Positions 16,206-27,506 of a DNA stretch of 64,000 nt are shown here, piece by piece. Source of the stretch: Streptomyces sp. NBC_01803 (lineage in GTDB: Bacteria; Actinomycetota; Actinomycetes; Streptomycetales; Streptomycetaceae); NCBI RefSeq assembly GCF_035917415.1, contig NZ_CP109073.1:4448501-4512500 (forward strand), read 5' to 3'. Numbering within the stretch: position 1 is the first letter of the stretch; the number at the start of each line of letters is the position of its first letter. Both the position numbers and the translations under genes were made by a program. The notes beneath the pieces were generated by a model. That model was given only the letters and a program-made list of their open reading frames with translations. It was not told where the DNA came from and made no database searches.

Positions 16206-17032
16206 AGGACCGTCTCCACATCGGTCGTCGGGTGGGCGTTCCGGCCATCGAGCACGGCCGTGAACAGGGCGGTGAGCATCTCGGCGACCTCGGGCGGGAG
16301 GCCTCCCTGGGTCAGGGACGCCGCGTACGCGCCCGGGGACACTGCGCGGAAGCGGATCTCGCGGCCGGCCGCTTCGCTCATCTCGGCCGCCGCCTCCTCG
16401 AACGTCAGCGCGCGGGCCGTCGTCAGCTCGTAGACGCGCCCCGCGTGCCGCGGGTCCGTCAGGGCCGCGACCGCCACGTCCGCGATGTCCTCCGTGTCGA
16501 TGAACGGCTCCCGCACGCCGGGGACCGCGGGCAGGGCCAGGTCACCGGCCAGGACCGCGTCGAGCAGGAACTCCTCGCTGAAGTTCTGGCTGAACCAACT
16601 CGCCCGCAGCACCGTCCACTCGGCGCCCGACTCGGCCACCGCCCGCTCGGCGTCCACCGCGCTGGCCATACCCCGGCCGGACAGCAGCACCAGCCGCCGC
16701 ACGCCCCGCGAGACCGCCAGCTTCGCGAACGCGCCGATCGCGTCCGCCGCGTCGGGAGCCGTGATGTCCGGGTAGTAACTGAGATACGCCGCCTCGCGGT
16801 TCGCCAGCGCCGGGGCCCACGTCGAGCGGTCGACCCAGTCGAACGGCGGGGTGCCGGCGCGGGAGCCGATCCGGGCGCCGGGGAGACGGGCGGCCACCCG
16901 GCGCCCGGTCTTGCCGGTGCCGCCGGTGATCAGGACGGTGTCCGCGATGTTCGCGATGTTCGCGATGTTCGCGATGTTCGTGATGTCCGCGATATCCGCA
17001 GGGCCCGCGGAGTCGCTGAAGTTCGTTGTCAT
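16136..17032 (-). CDS. NmrA-like NAD(P)-binding protein
   Basis: 298 aa. The Rossmann motif VLITGGTGKTGRRVAARL starts unusually late, at residue 33, because of an Asn-Ile-Ala repeat tract. LVLLSGRGMAS, WTVLRASWFSQNF and FIDTEDIADVAV are typical of the atypical SDR/NmrA family (QOR2-like quinone reductases or redox sensors). No Tyr-xxx-Lys catalytic pair is seen, as expected for the group. It is transcribed divergently from an AraC-type regulator that probably controls it. Its last 22 codons are duplicated downstream. Confidence 0.8.
   Translation of the reverse strand: MTTNFSDSAGPADIADITNIANIANIANIADTVLITGGTGKTGRRVAARLPGARIGSRAGTPPFDWVDRSTWAPALANREAAYLSYYPDITAPDAADAIGAFAKLAVSRGVRRLVLLSGRGMASAVDAERAVAESGAEWTVLRASWFSQNFSEEFLLDAVLAGDLALPAVPGVREPFIDTEDIADVAVAALTDPRHAGRVYELTTARALTFEEAAAEMSEAAGREIRFRAVSPGAYAASLTQGGLPPEVAEMLTALFTAVLDGRNAHPTTDVETVLGRPPLDFSAYARRTAATGVWHA
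16944..16997 (-). repeat. 9-bp in-frame microsatellite (Asn-Ile-Ala tract)
   Basis: Four perfect copies of GCGATGTTC plus two degenerate ones lie in the N-terminal coding region of the NmrA-like gene and encode NIANIANIAN. Copy-number change would keep the reading frame. Confidence 0.9.
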
Positions 17033-17100
17033 GCCACCAGTTCAGCCGAGGACCGGTCGGCGGGACATCGTTGGGAGGCTCACCGGCATGCGCGTGCGTC

Positions 17101-17106
17101 TACGCT
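17101..17106 (+). promoter_or_regulatory. -10 box TACGCT, leaderless start
   Basis: TACGCT, then 7 nt, then the GTG of the AraC-type regulator; no ribosome site. Confidence 0.55.
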
Positions 17107-17113
17107 GATCGGC

Positions 17114-18088
17114 GTGGACGCACTGACCAGCCTGCTGGACGGCCCCCGCGCCCGGGGGGCCTTCCTGATGCGCGTCGTCCTCACCCCGCCGTGGGCCGTC
17201 GAGGTGCGGGACGAGGCGCCGTTGACGCTGGTGTGCGCCGCCCGGGGCGGCGCGGTGATCGCCCGCGGCGGCGGCGAGACATGGCTGGCGGCGGGCGATG
17301 TCGCGGTCATCCGCGGGCCGGAGCCCTACGTCGTCGGCGACGACCCCGCCACCGAGCCGCAGGCGCAGATCCGGCCGGGCGGGTGCAGCGTCGGGCGCGA
17401 CGGCACCGACCTGTGCGAGGCGTTCGATCTCGGGGTGCGGACCTGGGGCACGGCCCCGGACGGGCCGACCGAGCTGCTCATCGGCACCTACCAGCTCCAC
17501 CGGGAGGTCAGCGGGCGGCTGCTGCGCGCGCTGCCGCCCGTGCTCCTGCTGCGCGCGGGCGAGTGGCACAGTCCGCTGCTGACGCTGCTCGGCGCCGAGA
17601 TGATCCGGGACGAGCCGGGGCAGGAGGTCGTTCTCGACCGGGTGCTGGACCTGCTGCTGATCTCCGTGCTGCGCGCCTGGTTCGCCCGGCCGGAGGCCGC
17701 CGCCCCGGCCTGGTACCGGGCGCACGGCGACCCGGTGGTGGGCCGGGCGCTGCGGCTGATCCACGACCACCCGGCGCACTCGTGGACCGTTTCCTCGCTG
17801 GCCGCCAAGGCGGGCGTGTCCCGGGCCGCGTTGGCCCGGCGCTTCACCGGGCTGGTCGGGGAGCCGCCGATGACGTATCTGACCGGGCTGCGGCTGGAGA
17901 TGGCCGCCGAGCTGCTGCGCGAGCCGCACGCCACGGTCGAGGCGGTGGCCCGCCGGGTCGGGTACGGCAGTCCGTTCGCGCTGAGCACCGCGTTCAAGCG
18001 GGAGCGTGGCGTCAGCCCCAGCGAGTACCGCGACCGGGCGGGCGCGGAGGCGTCTCAGAGCAGCGTCGGTCCCGGGTCGGGGCGGTAG
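17114..18088 (+). CDS. AraC-family transcriptional regulator
   Basis: 324 aa. Residues about 10-190 form a cupin-like ligand domain (AraC-binding cupin_6 type). The C-terminus has two helix-turn-helix motifs (WTVSSLAAKAGVSRAALARRF and VEAVARRVGYGSPFALSTAFKRE, then the PSEYR tail). It is divergent from the NmrA-like gene, a common regulator/oxidoreductase arrangement in Streptomyces, which suggests local control. The GTG at 17114 sits 7 nt after a -10 box. The last 11 codons overlap the 3' end of the convergent lipid-kinase gene. Confidence 0.85.
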   Translation: MDALTSLLDGPRARGAFLMRVVLTPPWAVEVRDEAPLTLVCAARGGAVIARGGGETWLAAGDVAVIRGPEPYVVGDDPATEPQAQIRPGGCSVGRDGTDLCEAFDLGVRTWGTAPDGPTELLIGTYQLHREVSGRLLRALPPVLLLRAGEWHSPLLTLLGAEMIRDEPGQEVVLDRVLDLLLISVLRAWFARPEAAAPAWYRAHGDPVVGRALRLIHDHPAHSWTVSSLAAKAGVSRAALARRFTGLVGEPPMTYLTGLRLEMAAELLREPHATVEAVARRVGYGSPFALSTAFKRERGVSPSEYRDRAGAEASQSSVGPGSGR

Positions 18089-19560
18089 ACCGCCAGGCTG
18101 TCCTTCCGCTTGTCCAGCACCAGCGACGCGGGCGCGGGCGCGACCTCGCCGTCGTACGCCAGGGTGCTGTCCGCGCGCAGCCCCGACAGCCGCAGCCGGG
18201 GCAGCCGGGCCGCCGAGTACACGTGGGAACGGGCCAGGGTGCCGGTGAGCGCGGCGACCGTCACGCGGGTGCGCGCGAACCGTTTGTCGCCCGAGACCGT
18301 GCGCACGTCCAGCAGCCCGTCGTCCAGGTGGGTGCGGTGAGAGGGGGCGAACCCCTCCGGCGAGTACAGGCCGTTGCCCGCGAAGAACAGCCACAGCTTG
18401 TGCGGGCGGCCGTTCAGCTCCACCTCGACCGGGCGGGCGCCGCGCAGCACGCGCGCCAACGACAGTGCGGCCAGCGGCCATTTGCCGATGCGCCGCTCCA
18501 GCACCTCCAACGACTCCCGCAGGCGTATCACTTCGGGGTAGATGCCGAGGCTGAAGGTGTTCAGGAAGTGCGTCGCGGGCGCCCCGGCGGCGGCGCCCGC
18601 GGGGCGGAACCGGCCCAGGTCGACGGCGATCGCGTCGCCCGCCTGGACCGCCGCCGCCGTGTCCTCGAAGGTCTGGATGCCGGTGTCGAGCGCGAAGTGG
18701 TTGAGCGTGCCGCCGGGGAAGACCGCGAGCGGCACGCCCCGGTCGGCGGCGCGGGTGGCGGCGGCGTTGACCGTGCCGTCGCCACCGCAGACGCCGAGGG
18801 CGCCGCCCCGCGCGGCGGCCCGTCCGGCCGCGTCGTCCAACTGCGCCCCGAGGTCGGCCGGGCCGTCCTCGCCGACCCGGCAGACGACGATCTCGGCCTT
18901 CGGTAGCACCGCGCGCAGCCGGTCCGCCGAGGCGTCGCCGGCTCCGGCGCTGTCGTTGACCACCACGGTCAGTCCCTCGCCGTCCGGCAGCGCGGGCACC
19001 GGCACCCGGTGGTGGACGAGCTGCGTGGGCTGCGGGCGGCGCGGCCACACCCGGCCGGTGGTCAGCGCCGCGCCGGTGCCCAGCAGACAGCCGATGAGCA
19101 CGTCCGCCGGATAGTGGACGCCGACGTAGACCCGGGAGAACGCGACGGCGGCGGCGGCCGGCACGACGGCCGCGCCCAGTCGGCCCGACTCCATGGCGAC
19201 GCCGGTGGCGAACGCCGCCGCCGACGCCGAGTGCCCGGAGGGGAAGGAGCTGGTCAGCGGCTGGCGGGTCAGGCGCCGCGCCAGCGGTACGGAGTCCAAG
19301 AGGGGACGCTGCCTGCTGGCCGCGTACTTGACGATTGTGTTCGTCGCGAACGAGGCCAGTGCGAGGGCGGCGACCCCGCGCCCCGCCGCGCGCCGCCCGT
19401 TCCGGCCGCCGAACGCGGCCAGCGCCCCGGCCGTGCCGAACCAGAGCCGGCCGTGGTTGGCGGCCCGGGTCAGGCGGGGCAGGACGAACTGGACGCCCGG
19501 TGGGTGCGCGGCGGCGACACGTTCGAATATCCGGCGGTCCAGGCGGCTGAGCCGTCCCAT
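18055..19560 (-). CDS. PAP2 phosphatase / diacylglycerol kinase fusion
   Basis: 501 aa. Residues about 60-165 are a PAP2 phosphatase with the three signature motifs KYAASRQRP, PSGHSAS and SRVYVGVHYPADVLIG within hydrophobic segments. Residues about 195-490 are a DAGK/YegS/LCB5-type lipid kinase with GVCGGDGTVNAAA and PGGTLNHFALDTGI. A membrane enzyme able both to dephosphorylate and to phosphorylate lipids is implied, perhaps in phosphatidate/diacylglycerol or polyprenol phosphate turnover. The ATG has GAGGAGGGG upstream. The fusion is frequent in Streptomyces. Confidence 0.87.
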   Translation of the reverse strand: MGRLSRLDRRIFERVAAAHPPGVQFVLPRLTRAANHGRLWFGTAGALAAFGGRNGRRAAGRGVAALALASFATNTIVKYAASRQRPLLDSVPLARRLTRQPLTSSFPSGHSASAAAFATGVAMESGRLGAAVVPAAAAVAFSRVYVGVHYPADVLIGCLLGTGAALTTGRVWPRRPQPTQLVHHRVPVPALPDGEGLTVVVNDSAGAGDASADRLRAVLPKAEIVVCRVGEDGPADLGAQLDDAAGRAAARGGALGVCGGDGTVNAAATRAADRGVPLAVFPGGTLNHFALDTGIQTFEDTAAAVQAGDAIAVDLGRFRPAGAAAGAPATHFLNTFSLGIYPEVIRLRESLEVLERRIGKWPLAALSLARVLRGARPVEVELNGRPHKLWLFFAGNGLYSPEGFAPSHRTHLDDGLLDVRTVSGDKRFARTRVTVAALTGTLARSHVYSAARLPRLRLSGLRADSTLAYDGEVAPAPASLVLDKRKDSLAVYRPDPGPTLL

Positions 19561-19662
19561 GGTCTGGTCCCCTCCTCGGCGGCGGGCTTCGCGCCTCCCC
19601 GCCTACCCCGCCGCGCGGACGGCACGCGCGCCGGGCGAAGCCGCGCGGGCGCCGTGCGGAAG

Positions 19663-20046
19663 CTACGCAGGGTTCCCGACCCGCCGGGTGTCGTATACGA
19701 CCACCGGCTCGGGGGTCGCCGTCACCGACGTGAGCAGCACCACGGAGTCCAGCAGGGCGCCCAGCGCGTGCCGTGCCTGCGGCACGCGCATCACCTGGCC
19801 GGCCTCCAGCTCGACCGCCCCGGCGTCCGTCCGCAGCCGCACCCGGCCGCGCAGCACCTGGAGGCTGGCGGCCGGCGGCGCGCTGTGCTCCTCCAACTCG
19901 GCGCCCTCGGTCAGGGCGATGACGCTCTGCCGCAACGGCCCGTCGCGCAGGAAGAGATGAGCGCTGCGACCGTGGTCCGAGTGGCGCGCCAGGGCCAGGT
20001 GCTCGTCCGCGAGGGCGGTCAGATTGTCCGTGAGATCCAGATCCAT
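19663..20046 (-). CDS. Cupin-domain protein
   Basis: 127 aa single-domain cupin (ELEEHSAPPAASLQVLRGRV, then AGAVELEAGQVMRVPQARHAL). The first cupin motif has one His and the second ends PxxxH, so a metal site is possible but incomplete. No catalytic role can be assigned. It lies between the lipid-kinase and nitrate reductase genes, all leftward, with its own start region. Confidence 0.7.
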   Translation of the reverse strand: MDLDLTDNLTALADEHLALARHSDHGRSAHLFLRDGPLRQSVIALTEGAELEEHSAPPAASLQVLRGRVRLRTDAGAVELEAGQVMRVPQARHALGALLDSVVLLTSVTATPEPVVVYDTRRVGNPA

Positions 20047-20085
20047 GACTCCATGCTCGCGGCTCGCGGCCGGGCCGCAACTCGG

Positions 20086-22269
<2,184 letters not shown>

Positions 22270-22282
22270 ACCTACGCATGAT

Positions 22283-22320
22283 GCTTCGTCCGTGTTACAC
22301 GGGAGGACCCTCCGCGTTAC
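22283..22320 (-). promoter_or_regulatory. GlnR-type box upstream of nitrate reductase
   Basis: On the minus strand GTAAC-N6-GGTCC-N6-GTAAC-N6-GAAGC, four half-sites at 11-bp steps; three match the gTnAc/GaAAc consensus well. It ends 14 bp before the start codon. Confidence 0.6.
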
Positions 22321-22382
22321 TCGGCCGGTGCGGCCGTCTCAGCACGTCACGGCACCCGTGGTGAGGAACGGTGCGGCCATTG

Positions 22383-22409
22383 GTGACACCTCGGCAACAC
22401 GACCGCAAC
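22383..22409 (+). promoter_or_regulatory. GlnR-like box upstream of sirohydrochlorin chelatase
   Basis: GTGAC-N6-GCAAC-N6-GCAAC on the plus strand at the 11-bp GlnR spacing, 23 bp before the ATG of the divergent chelatase gene. It is weaker than the other two boxes. Confidence 0.45.
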
Positions 22410-22431
22410 GCGGCGGGCGCAGGCTGACGGC

Positions 22432-23172
22432 ATGAGCGCTGCCAGTACCACGCCGACCCTGGTCGCCGTGGCCCACGGTTCCCCGGACCCGCGGGCCCGG
22501 CAGTCCGTCCTCACGCTGATCCGGCTCCTGCGCGCCCTGCGCCCGGGGCTGCGCGTCGAGCTGGGCCATCTGGAGACCGACGAGCCGCTGCTGGCCGACA
22601 CCCTGGCCCGGCTGCGCGGCGGCGCCGTGCTGGTGCCGCTCCTCTTCAGCCGCGGCTTCCACGTCAAGCACGACATCCCCTCCGTCCTGGCCGGCGCCGG
22701 GCACCTGAACGCCGTGACGGCCGGCTGCCTCGGCCCGCACCCGCTCCTGGCCGAGGCGCTGCACAGCCGGCTGGTCGAGGCCGGCTACCGGCGCGGCCGG
22801 GCCGTCGTCCTGGCCGCCGCCGGATCGCTCGACCCGGAGTCGGCGGCCGGGACCGAGTACACCGCGAGCATGCTCTCCGCGCGGCTCGGCGGCGTCCCGG
22901 TGCTGCCCGCCTACGCCTCCGCCGCGCGCCCGACGGTGCCCGAGGCGATCGCGGAGCTCCGCGGCCGGGGCCACCGGGAGATAGCCGTCGCCTCGTGCTT
23001 CACCGCCCCCGGGCTGTTCGCCACCCGCTGCGCCGAGGCCGCGCCCGGCGTGGTGGCCGCCCCGCTCGGCAGCCACCCGGCGCTGGCCCGGCTGCTGCTG
23101 CACCGCTACGACCAGGCCCGGGGCGTGCGCTCCGAGCCCTATCCACGCGCGGTCCTGGCCGCCAGCGCCTGA
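22432..23172 (+). CDS. Sirohydrochlorin chelatase (CbiX/SirB-like)
   Basis: 246 aa with two repeated chelatase halves: [20 protein letters not shown] in the first (metal-binding His and Ser) and [20 protein letters not shown] in the second. The segment [18 protein letters not shown] carries further conserved histidines. It would insert Fe2+ into sirohydrochlorin to make siroheme, the cofactor of NirB. It lies divergent from nitrate reductase with GlnR-like sites on both sides of the intergenic region. Ferrochelatase-type or cobalt-specific use cannot be excluded from sequence. Confidence 0.82.
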   Translation: MSAASTTPTLVAVAHGSPDPRARQSVLTLIRLLRALRPGLRVELGHLETDEPLLADTLARLRGGAVLVPLLFSRGFHVKHDIPSVLAGAGHLNAVTAGCLGPHPLLAEALHSRLVEAGYRRGRAVVLAAAGSLDPESAAGTEYTASMLSARLGGVPVLPAYASAARPTVPEAIAELRGRGHREIAVASCFTAPGLFATRCAEAAPGVVAAPLGSHPALARLLLHRYDQARGVRSEPYPRAVLAASA

Positions 23173-23201
23173 GCGTCCGCCCGGCGTTCACCGCCGGCGG
23201 T

Positions 23202-23207
23202 TACGGT
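23202..23207 (+). promoter_or_regulatory. -10 box TACGGT, leaderless start
   Basis: TACGGT, 6 nt, then the ATG of the dGTPase gene; no ribosome site between. Confidence 0.5.
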
Positions 23208-23213
23208 CGGGGT

Positions 23214-24470
23214 ATGCACGCCGCCGGCTACGACGCATCCGCCGCAGAACGCTTCGACCCCGAGCCCGACAAGCGGCCCGGCCGGACCGCCTTCGCCCGC
23301 GACCGGGCCCGGGTGCAGCACTCCGCCGCCCTGCGCCGACTGGCGGGCAAGACGCAGGTCGTCACCCCCGACGCGCCCGGCGCGGACGTCGCGCCCCGGA
23401 CCCGGCTGACCCACTCCCTGGAGTGCGCCCAGGTCGGCCGCGACCTCGGCGCCGCCTTCGGTTGCGCCCCCGACATCGTGGAGGCCGCCTGCCTCGCGCA
23501 CGACCTCGGCCACCCCCCGTTCGGCCACAACGGTGAACGGGTCCTGGACCGGATCGCCGCGCCCTGCGGCGGCTTCGAGGCCAACGCCCAGTCCCTGCGG
23601 CTGCTCACCCGCCTGGAGCCCAAGCGCTTCGCGGCGGGCGGCCGTTCCGTCGGGCTCAACCTCACCCGCGCCACCCTGGACGCCGCCACCAAGTACCCCT
23701 GGCCGCGCGGCGGGCACCCCACCGACCCGGCCTCCGCCAAGTCCGGGGTGTACGAGGACGATCTGCCCGTCTTCGACTGGCTGCGCCGTGACGCCCCGCC
23801 CGCCACCCGCTGCTTCGAGGCCCAGGTCATGGACTGGTCCGACGACGTGGCCTACTCCGTGCACGACCTGGAGGACGGCCTGCGCGCCGGCCACCTCGAC
23901 CCGCGCCTGCTGCGCGCCGGACCCGAGCGGGCCGAGGTCTTCGGCGTCGCCGCCAAGCGTTACGCCCCGCCGGGCACCGCCCACGAGGAGCTGGCCGGGG
24001 CCCTCGACCGGCTGCTGGGCCAGGAGTGGTGGCCGGACGGCTACGACGGCGGCGCACCGGCCCAGGCCCGCTTGAAGGACGCCACCAGCCAGCTCATCGG
24101 CCGCTTCTGCCTGGCCGCCGAGCGCGCCACCCGCGACCGGTTCGGCCCCGGGCCGCTGCGCCGGTACGCCGCCGCGCTGGTCGTGCCGCGCGCCACCCGG
24201 CTGGAGTGCGACGTGCTCAAGGCGGTGGCCGACGTGCACGTCATGCAGCGCCCCGAGCAGGAGCGCCTGCGCGTCCGGCAGCGGGCCCTGCTCGCCGAGC
24301 TGGGCGACGCGCTGCTGGCCCGCGCGCCGGACGGGCTCGACCCGCAGTACCGGGCGCTGTTCGCCGCCGCCGGTGGCGACGCGGAGCGGCTCCGGGTCGT
24401 GGTCGACCAGATCGCGGCACTCACGGACTCCTCCGCCCGTTCCCTGCACGCCCGGCTCGTCGGCGCCTGA
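23214..24470 (+). CDS. dgt: Deoxyguanosinetriphosphate triphosphohydrolase
   Basis: 418 aa HD-domain dNTP triphosphohydrolase: [17 protein letters not shown] (first His), [16 protein letters not shown] (HD pair and catalytic region) and [18 protein letters not shown] (late Asp). It cleaves dGTP or dNTPs to nucleoside and triphosphate, balancing dNTP pools. It lies in the same neighbourhood as dnaG and hrdA, an arrangement usual in Streptomyces. The frame extends upstream into the chelatase gene, but the ATG at 23214 directly after a -10 box is preferred. Confidence 0.9.
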   Translation: MHAAGYDASAAERFDPEPDKRPGRTAFARDRARVQHSAALRRLAGKTQVVTPDAPGADVAPRTRLTHSLECAQVGRDLGAAFGCAPDIVEAACLAHDLGHPPFGHNGERVLDRIAAPCGGFEANAQSLRLLTRLEPKRFAAGGRSVGLNLTRATLDAATKYPWPRGGHPTDPASAKSGVYEDDLPVFDWLRRDAPPATRCFEAQVMDWSDDVAYSVHDLEDGLRAGHLDPRLLRAGPERAEVFGVAAKRYAPPGTAHEELAGALDRLLGQEWWPDGYDGGAPAQARLKDATSQLIGRFCLAAERATRDRFGPGPLRRYAAALVVPRATRLECDVLKAVADVHVMQRPEQERLRVRQRALLAELGDALLARAPDGLDPQYRALFAAAGGDAERLRVVVDQIAALTDSSARSLHARLVGA

Positions 24471-24583
24471 CCCCGGCGCGCCCGGGATGACCTGCCCTCT
24501 TCCGGCCAAGCCCGCTGTCGGGCAGGCTCGTCGCACGGGAACAGCGACGGCACGGGAACGGCTGAGCGACCGGAGGGTCACAA

Positions 24584-25822
24584 GTGGGCGAAGCACACGA
24601 CACGTTCGTCATCATCGGTGGAGGACTGGCCGGGGCGAAGGCGGCGCAGACGCTGCGGGAAGAGGGGTTCGCCGGCCGGGTCATCCTCATCGGGGACGAA
24701 CACGAACAGCCCTACGAGCGACCGCCGTTGTCCAAGGGCTACCTCACCGGCCAGGCCGAGCGCGACAGTCTGTTCGTGCACGAGCCGGCCTGGTACACGC
24801 TGCACGGCGTCGAGCTCCACCTCGGCCAGCCGGCCGTCTCCATCGACCGGGAGGCCCGCGAGGTCAGGCTCGGTGACGGCACCCGCCTGCCGTACGACGC
24901 GCTGCTGCTGGCCACCGGCGCCGAGCCGCGCCGCCTCGGCGTGCCCGGTACCGACCTCGCCGGGGTGCACCACCTGCGGCGGCTGTCCCACTCCGACCAC
25001 CTGCGGGGCGTGCTGACCAGCCGCGCGGGCGGCGACGAGCCGCTGGTCATCGCGGGCGCCGGGTGGATCGGTCTGGAGGTCGCCGCCGCCGCCCGCACGC
25101 TGGGCACCGAGGTGGTGGTGATCGAGCCGGAGGCGACGCCGCTGCACGCGGTGCTCGGCCCGGAGCTGGGCGGCGTCTTCGCCGGCCTGCACCGCGAGCA
25201 CGGCGTCACGTTCCACTTCGGCACCCGGCTGGCCGCCATCACCGGCCGGGACGGCATGGTCGCGGGCGTGGTCACCGAGGACGGCCGGGAGCTGCCGGCC
25301 AGGGCCGTGCTCGCCGCCGTCGGCGCCGGGCCGCGCACCGCGCTGGCCCAGTCCGCCGGGCTCGCCCTGGCCGACGGCGGCGGCATCGCCGTCGACGCCG
25401 CGCTGCGCACCAGTGATCCGCGGATCTTCGCGGCCGGGGACGTGGCCGCCGTCGCGGGCCGCCGCGTGGAGCACTGGGCCAACGCGCTCAACTCGGGCCC
25501 GGCCGCCGCCCGCGCCATGCTGGGCCGGGAGGTGACCTACGACCGGGTGCCGTACTTCTTCTCCGATCAGTACGACGCGGGCCTGGAGTACTCCGGATGG
25601 GCGCCGCCGGGCTCCTACGACCGCGTGGTCTTCCGGGGCGATGTCGCCAAGTGGACGTTCATCGCCTTCTGGCTGCGCGAGAACCGGGTGCTCGCCGGGC
25701 TGAACATGAACGTCTGGGACGTCACGGACCCCATCCAGCGGCTGATCGGCGACGGCCGTCCGGTCGACCCGGCCGCGCTGGCCGATCCGGAGGTGCCGCT
25801 GGCCGCGCTGCTCGACGGCTGA
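24584..25822 (+). CDS. FAD-dependent ferredoxin reductase-like oxidoreductase
   Basis: 412 aa. FAD motif FVIIGGGLAGAKAAQTL, active-site region YERPPLSKGYLTGQ, NAD motif LVIAGAGWIGLEVAAAA, FAD motif II IFAAGDVAAV, and a C-terminal Reductase_C-type domain (YFFSDQYDAGLEYSGWAP). This is the class of rhodocoxin, putidaredoxin and CYP-associated NADH:ferredoxin reductases. The GTG at 24584 has GGAGGG 8 nt upstream. No ferredoxin or P450 gene is adjacent, so the partner is unknown. Confidence 0.87.
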   Translation: MGEAHDTFVIIGGGLAGAKAAQTLREEGFAGRVILIGDEHEQPYERPPLSKGYLTGQAERDSLFVHEPAWYTLHGVELHLGQPAVSIDREAREVRLGDGTRLPYDALLLATGAEPRRLGVPGTDLAGVHHLRRLSHSDHLRGVLTSRAGGDEPLVIAGAGWIGLEVAAAARTLGTEVVVIEPEATPLHAVLGPELGGVFAGLHREHGVTFHFGTRLAAITGRDGMVAGVVTEDGRELPARAVLAAVGAGPRTALAQSAGLALADGGGIAVDAALRTSDPRIFAAGDVAAVAGRRVEHWANALNSGPAAARAMLGREVTYDRVPYFFSDQYDAGLEYSGWAPPGSYDRVVFRGDVAKWTFIAFWLRENRVLAGLNMNVWDVTDPIQRLIGDGRPVDPAALADPEVPLAALLDG

Positions 25823-25952
25823 GGCACCCGCCGCCCGGCCGGGCCACGCGCGGCCGGGCACGCGCGGCGGCCGGATCGCCGGTCGCGCGCCGCCGGATCG
25901 TCCGGCATGGTGAGGGGAACGGCGGCGGGGGTATGCGCGGAAGGACAGCAAG

Positions 25953-26930
25953 GTGCGGGTCGAGACCCCCAGTACGCGGACCGTGACCGCGCTGGCCGAG
26001 GCCGCCTCGGCGGCCCCCTCGCTGCACAACGCGCAGCCGTGGCGGTTCCACTATCTGCGCGGCGCCGCCACGTTCCAGGTGCGGGCCTCCCTGGACCGCA
26101 CCCTGCCGCACTCCGACCCGCACGGCCGCTTCCTGCACATGGGCTGCGGTGCCGCGCTGCTCAACCTGCGCGTCGCCGCCGCCCACGCCGGGTGGCGGCC
26201 GGACACCACCCTGCTGCCCGATCCCTATGACGCCCGGCTGCTGGCCACCGTCGGGTTGGTGCCGGCCGGCGACGACCCGGAGGTCGCCGCGCTGGCCGGG
26301 CTGTATCCGGCGATCGGCCGCCGCCGCAGCAGCCGGCTGCCGTTCGACGAGGAGCGGGTGCCCGACCAGGTGCGGTCCGCGCTGCGCGAGGCCGCCGAGC
26401 GGGAGGGCGCGCAGCTCCACTTCCCCTCCGCCTGGCACCTCACCACCGTGCTGGAGATGGTGCAGGACACGGAGGGCCGCGACCTGGCCGTTCCGGGGCG
26501 GGTCGAGGAGCTGGCCCAGTGGGCGCCGACGGAGGGGGGTCCGCCGGCCCGGGACTTCGCCGGCCGGCTCGCCCCCGGCGACCACCCGCCCGCCACCGAC
26601 CCCGGGCCGCCCCCGCAGCTCGCGCTGCTCGGCACGGCAGAGGACCGTCCCACCGACTGGGTGCGGGCCGGACAGGCGATGCAGCGCGCGCTGCTGGAGG
26701 CGACCCGGCACGGCCTGTCCACCGGGATCGGCGCCGTCGCCATGGGGTGGGCCGACCTGCGCTGGACGGACCGCGACCCGCTGTCCGAGATGGGCCAGGT
26801 GCACGCCGTCCTGCGCATCGGCTACGGTCCGCCGGTCGCGGCGCCCCCGCGCCGGCCGGTCTCCGAGGTGCTGCGGATCGAGGACGGCCCCGAGAACCGC
26901 CCCGAGAGCCGGCCCGAAGGGCTCACCTAG
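25953..26930 (+). CDS. Acg-type nitroreductase family protein
   Basis: 325 aa. It begins AEAASAAPSLHNAQPWRF, the conserved start of the nitroreductase-like FMN-binding fold, with HGLSTGIGAVAMGW near the C-terminus. It resembles the actinobacterial Acg/Rv3127 group, which binds FMN but may sequester it rather than reduce nitro compounds; in mycobacteria these belong to the dormancy regulon together with universal stress proteins. GTG start with AAGGA 7 nt upstream. Confidence 0.75.
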   Translation: MRVETPSTRTVTALAEAASAAPSLHNAQPWRFHYLRGAATFQVRASLDRTLPHSDPHGRFLHMGCGAALLNLRVAAAHAGWRPDTTLLPDPYDARLLATVGLVPAGDDPEVAALAGLYPAIGRRRSSRLPFDEERVPDQVRSALREAAEREGAQLHFPSAWHLTTVLEMVQDTEGRDLAVPGRVEELAQWAPTEGGPPARDFAGRLAPGDHPPATDPGPPPQLALLGTAEDRPTDWVRAGQAMQRALLEATRHGLSTGIGAVAMGWADLRWTDRDPLSEMGQVHAVLRIGYGPPVAAPPRRPVSEVLRIEDGPENRPESRPEGLT

Positions 26931-26933
26931 GGT
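26928..26933 (+). promoter_or_regulatory. -10 box TAGGGT, leaderless start
   Basis: TAGGGT overlaps the preceding stop codon (TAG) and is followed by 6 nt and the ATG of the GNAT gene. Confidence 0.45.
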
Positions 26934-26939
26934 GGCGGT

Positions 26940-27476
26940 ATGGCCGTTCGTACCGCTGTCGTACCCCTGCCCGAGATACGCGACCTGCGCTGGTCGGTCC
27001 TGCGCCCCGGTCTTCCGCGCGAGACCGCCGAGTTCGCCGAGGACGGGCGGCCGGGGACGCTGCACCTGGCCGCGTACGAGGACGATGGCCCCGAGGTGCT
27101 CGCCTGCCTCACGCTCTTCCCCGACCCGCTCCCGGCCGGGCTCCGGTCGGCGGACGAGACCCGGTCGGGGGGCGAGGCCCGGTCCGGGGGCGGGGAGCGC
27201 GTGGCCTACCGCTTCCGGGGCATGGCCTCCGCCCCCGCCGTCCGGGGCAAGGGCTACGGCGCGGCCGTCCTGGCCGGGGCCGCGCGGCAGGCGGCGGAGC
27301 GGGGTGCGGGAGTGCTGTGGTGCAACGGCCGGACCGTGGCCCGCGGCTTCTACGAGCGGCACGGTTTCGCCGTCGTGGGCGGGGAATTCGTGATCGAGGG
27401 CGTCGGGCCGCACGTCGTCTTCGTCGGCGATGTGGACACAATCGGCTCCATCACCGACAGCGGTGAGATTCCTTAG
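26940..27476 (+). CDS. GNAT-family acetyltransferase
   Basis: 178 aa. Acetyl-CoA loop in SAPAVRGKGYGAAVLAGAARQ and the usual C-terminal ARGFYERHGFAVVGGEFVI. A low-complexity insertion (TRSGGEARSGGGER) separates strands 3 and 4. EFVIEGVGPHVVF near the end resembles the ElaA-like subgroup. The substrate is unknown. It begins 9 nt after the nitroreductase stop. Confidence 0.75.
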   Translation: MAVRTAVVPLPEIRDLRWSVLRPGLPRETAEFAEDGRPGTLHLAAYEDDGPEVLACLTLFPDPLPAGLRSADETRSGGEARSGGGERVAYRFRGMASAPAVRGKGYGAAVLAGAARQAAERGAGVLWCNGRTVARGFYERHGFAVVGGEFVIEGVGPHVVFVGDVDTIGSITDSGEIP

Positions 27477-27506
27477 GTGTCGTCTCCGAGAGAGGGTGCG
27501 TGAGCG

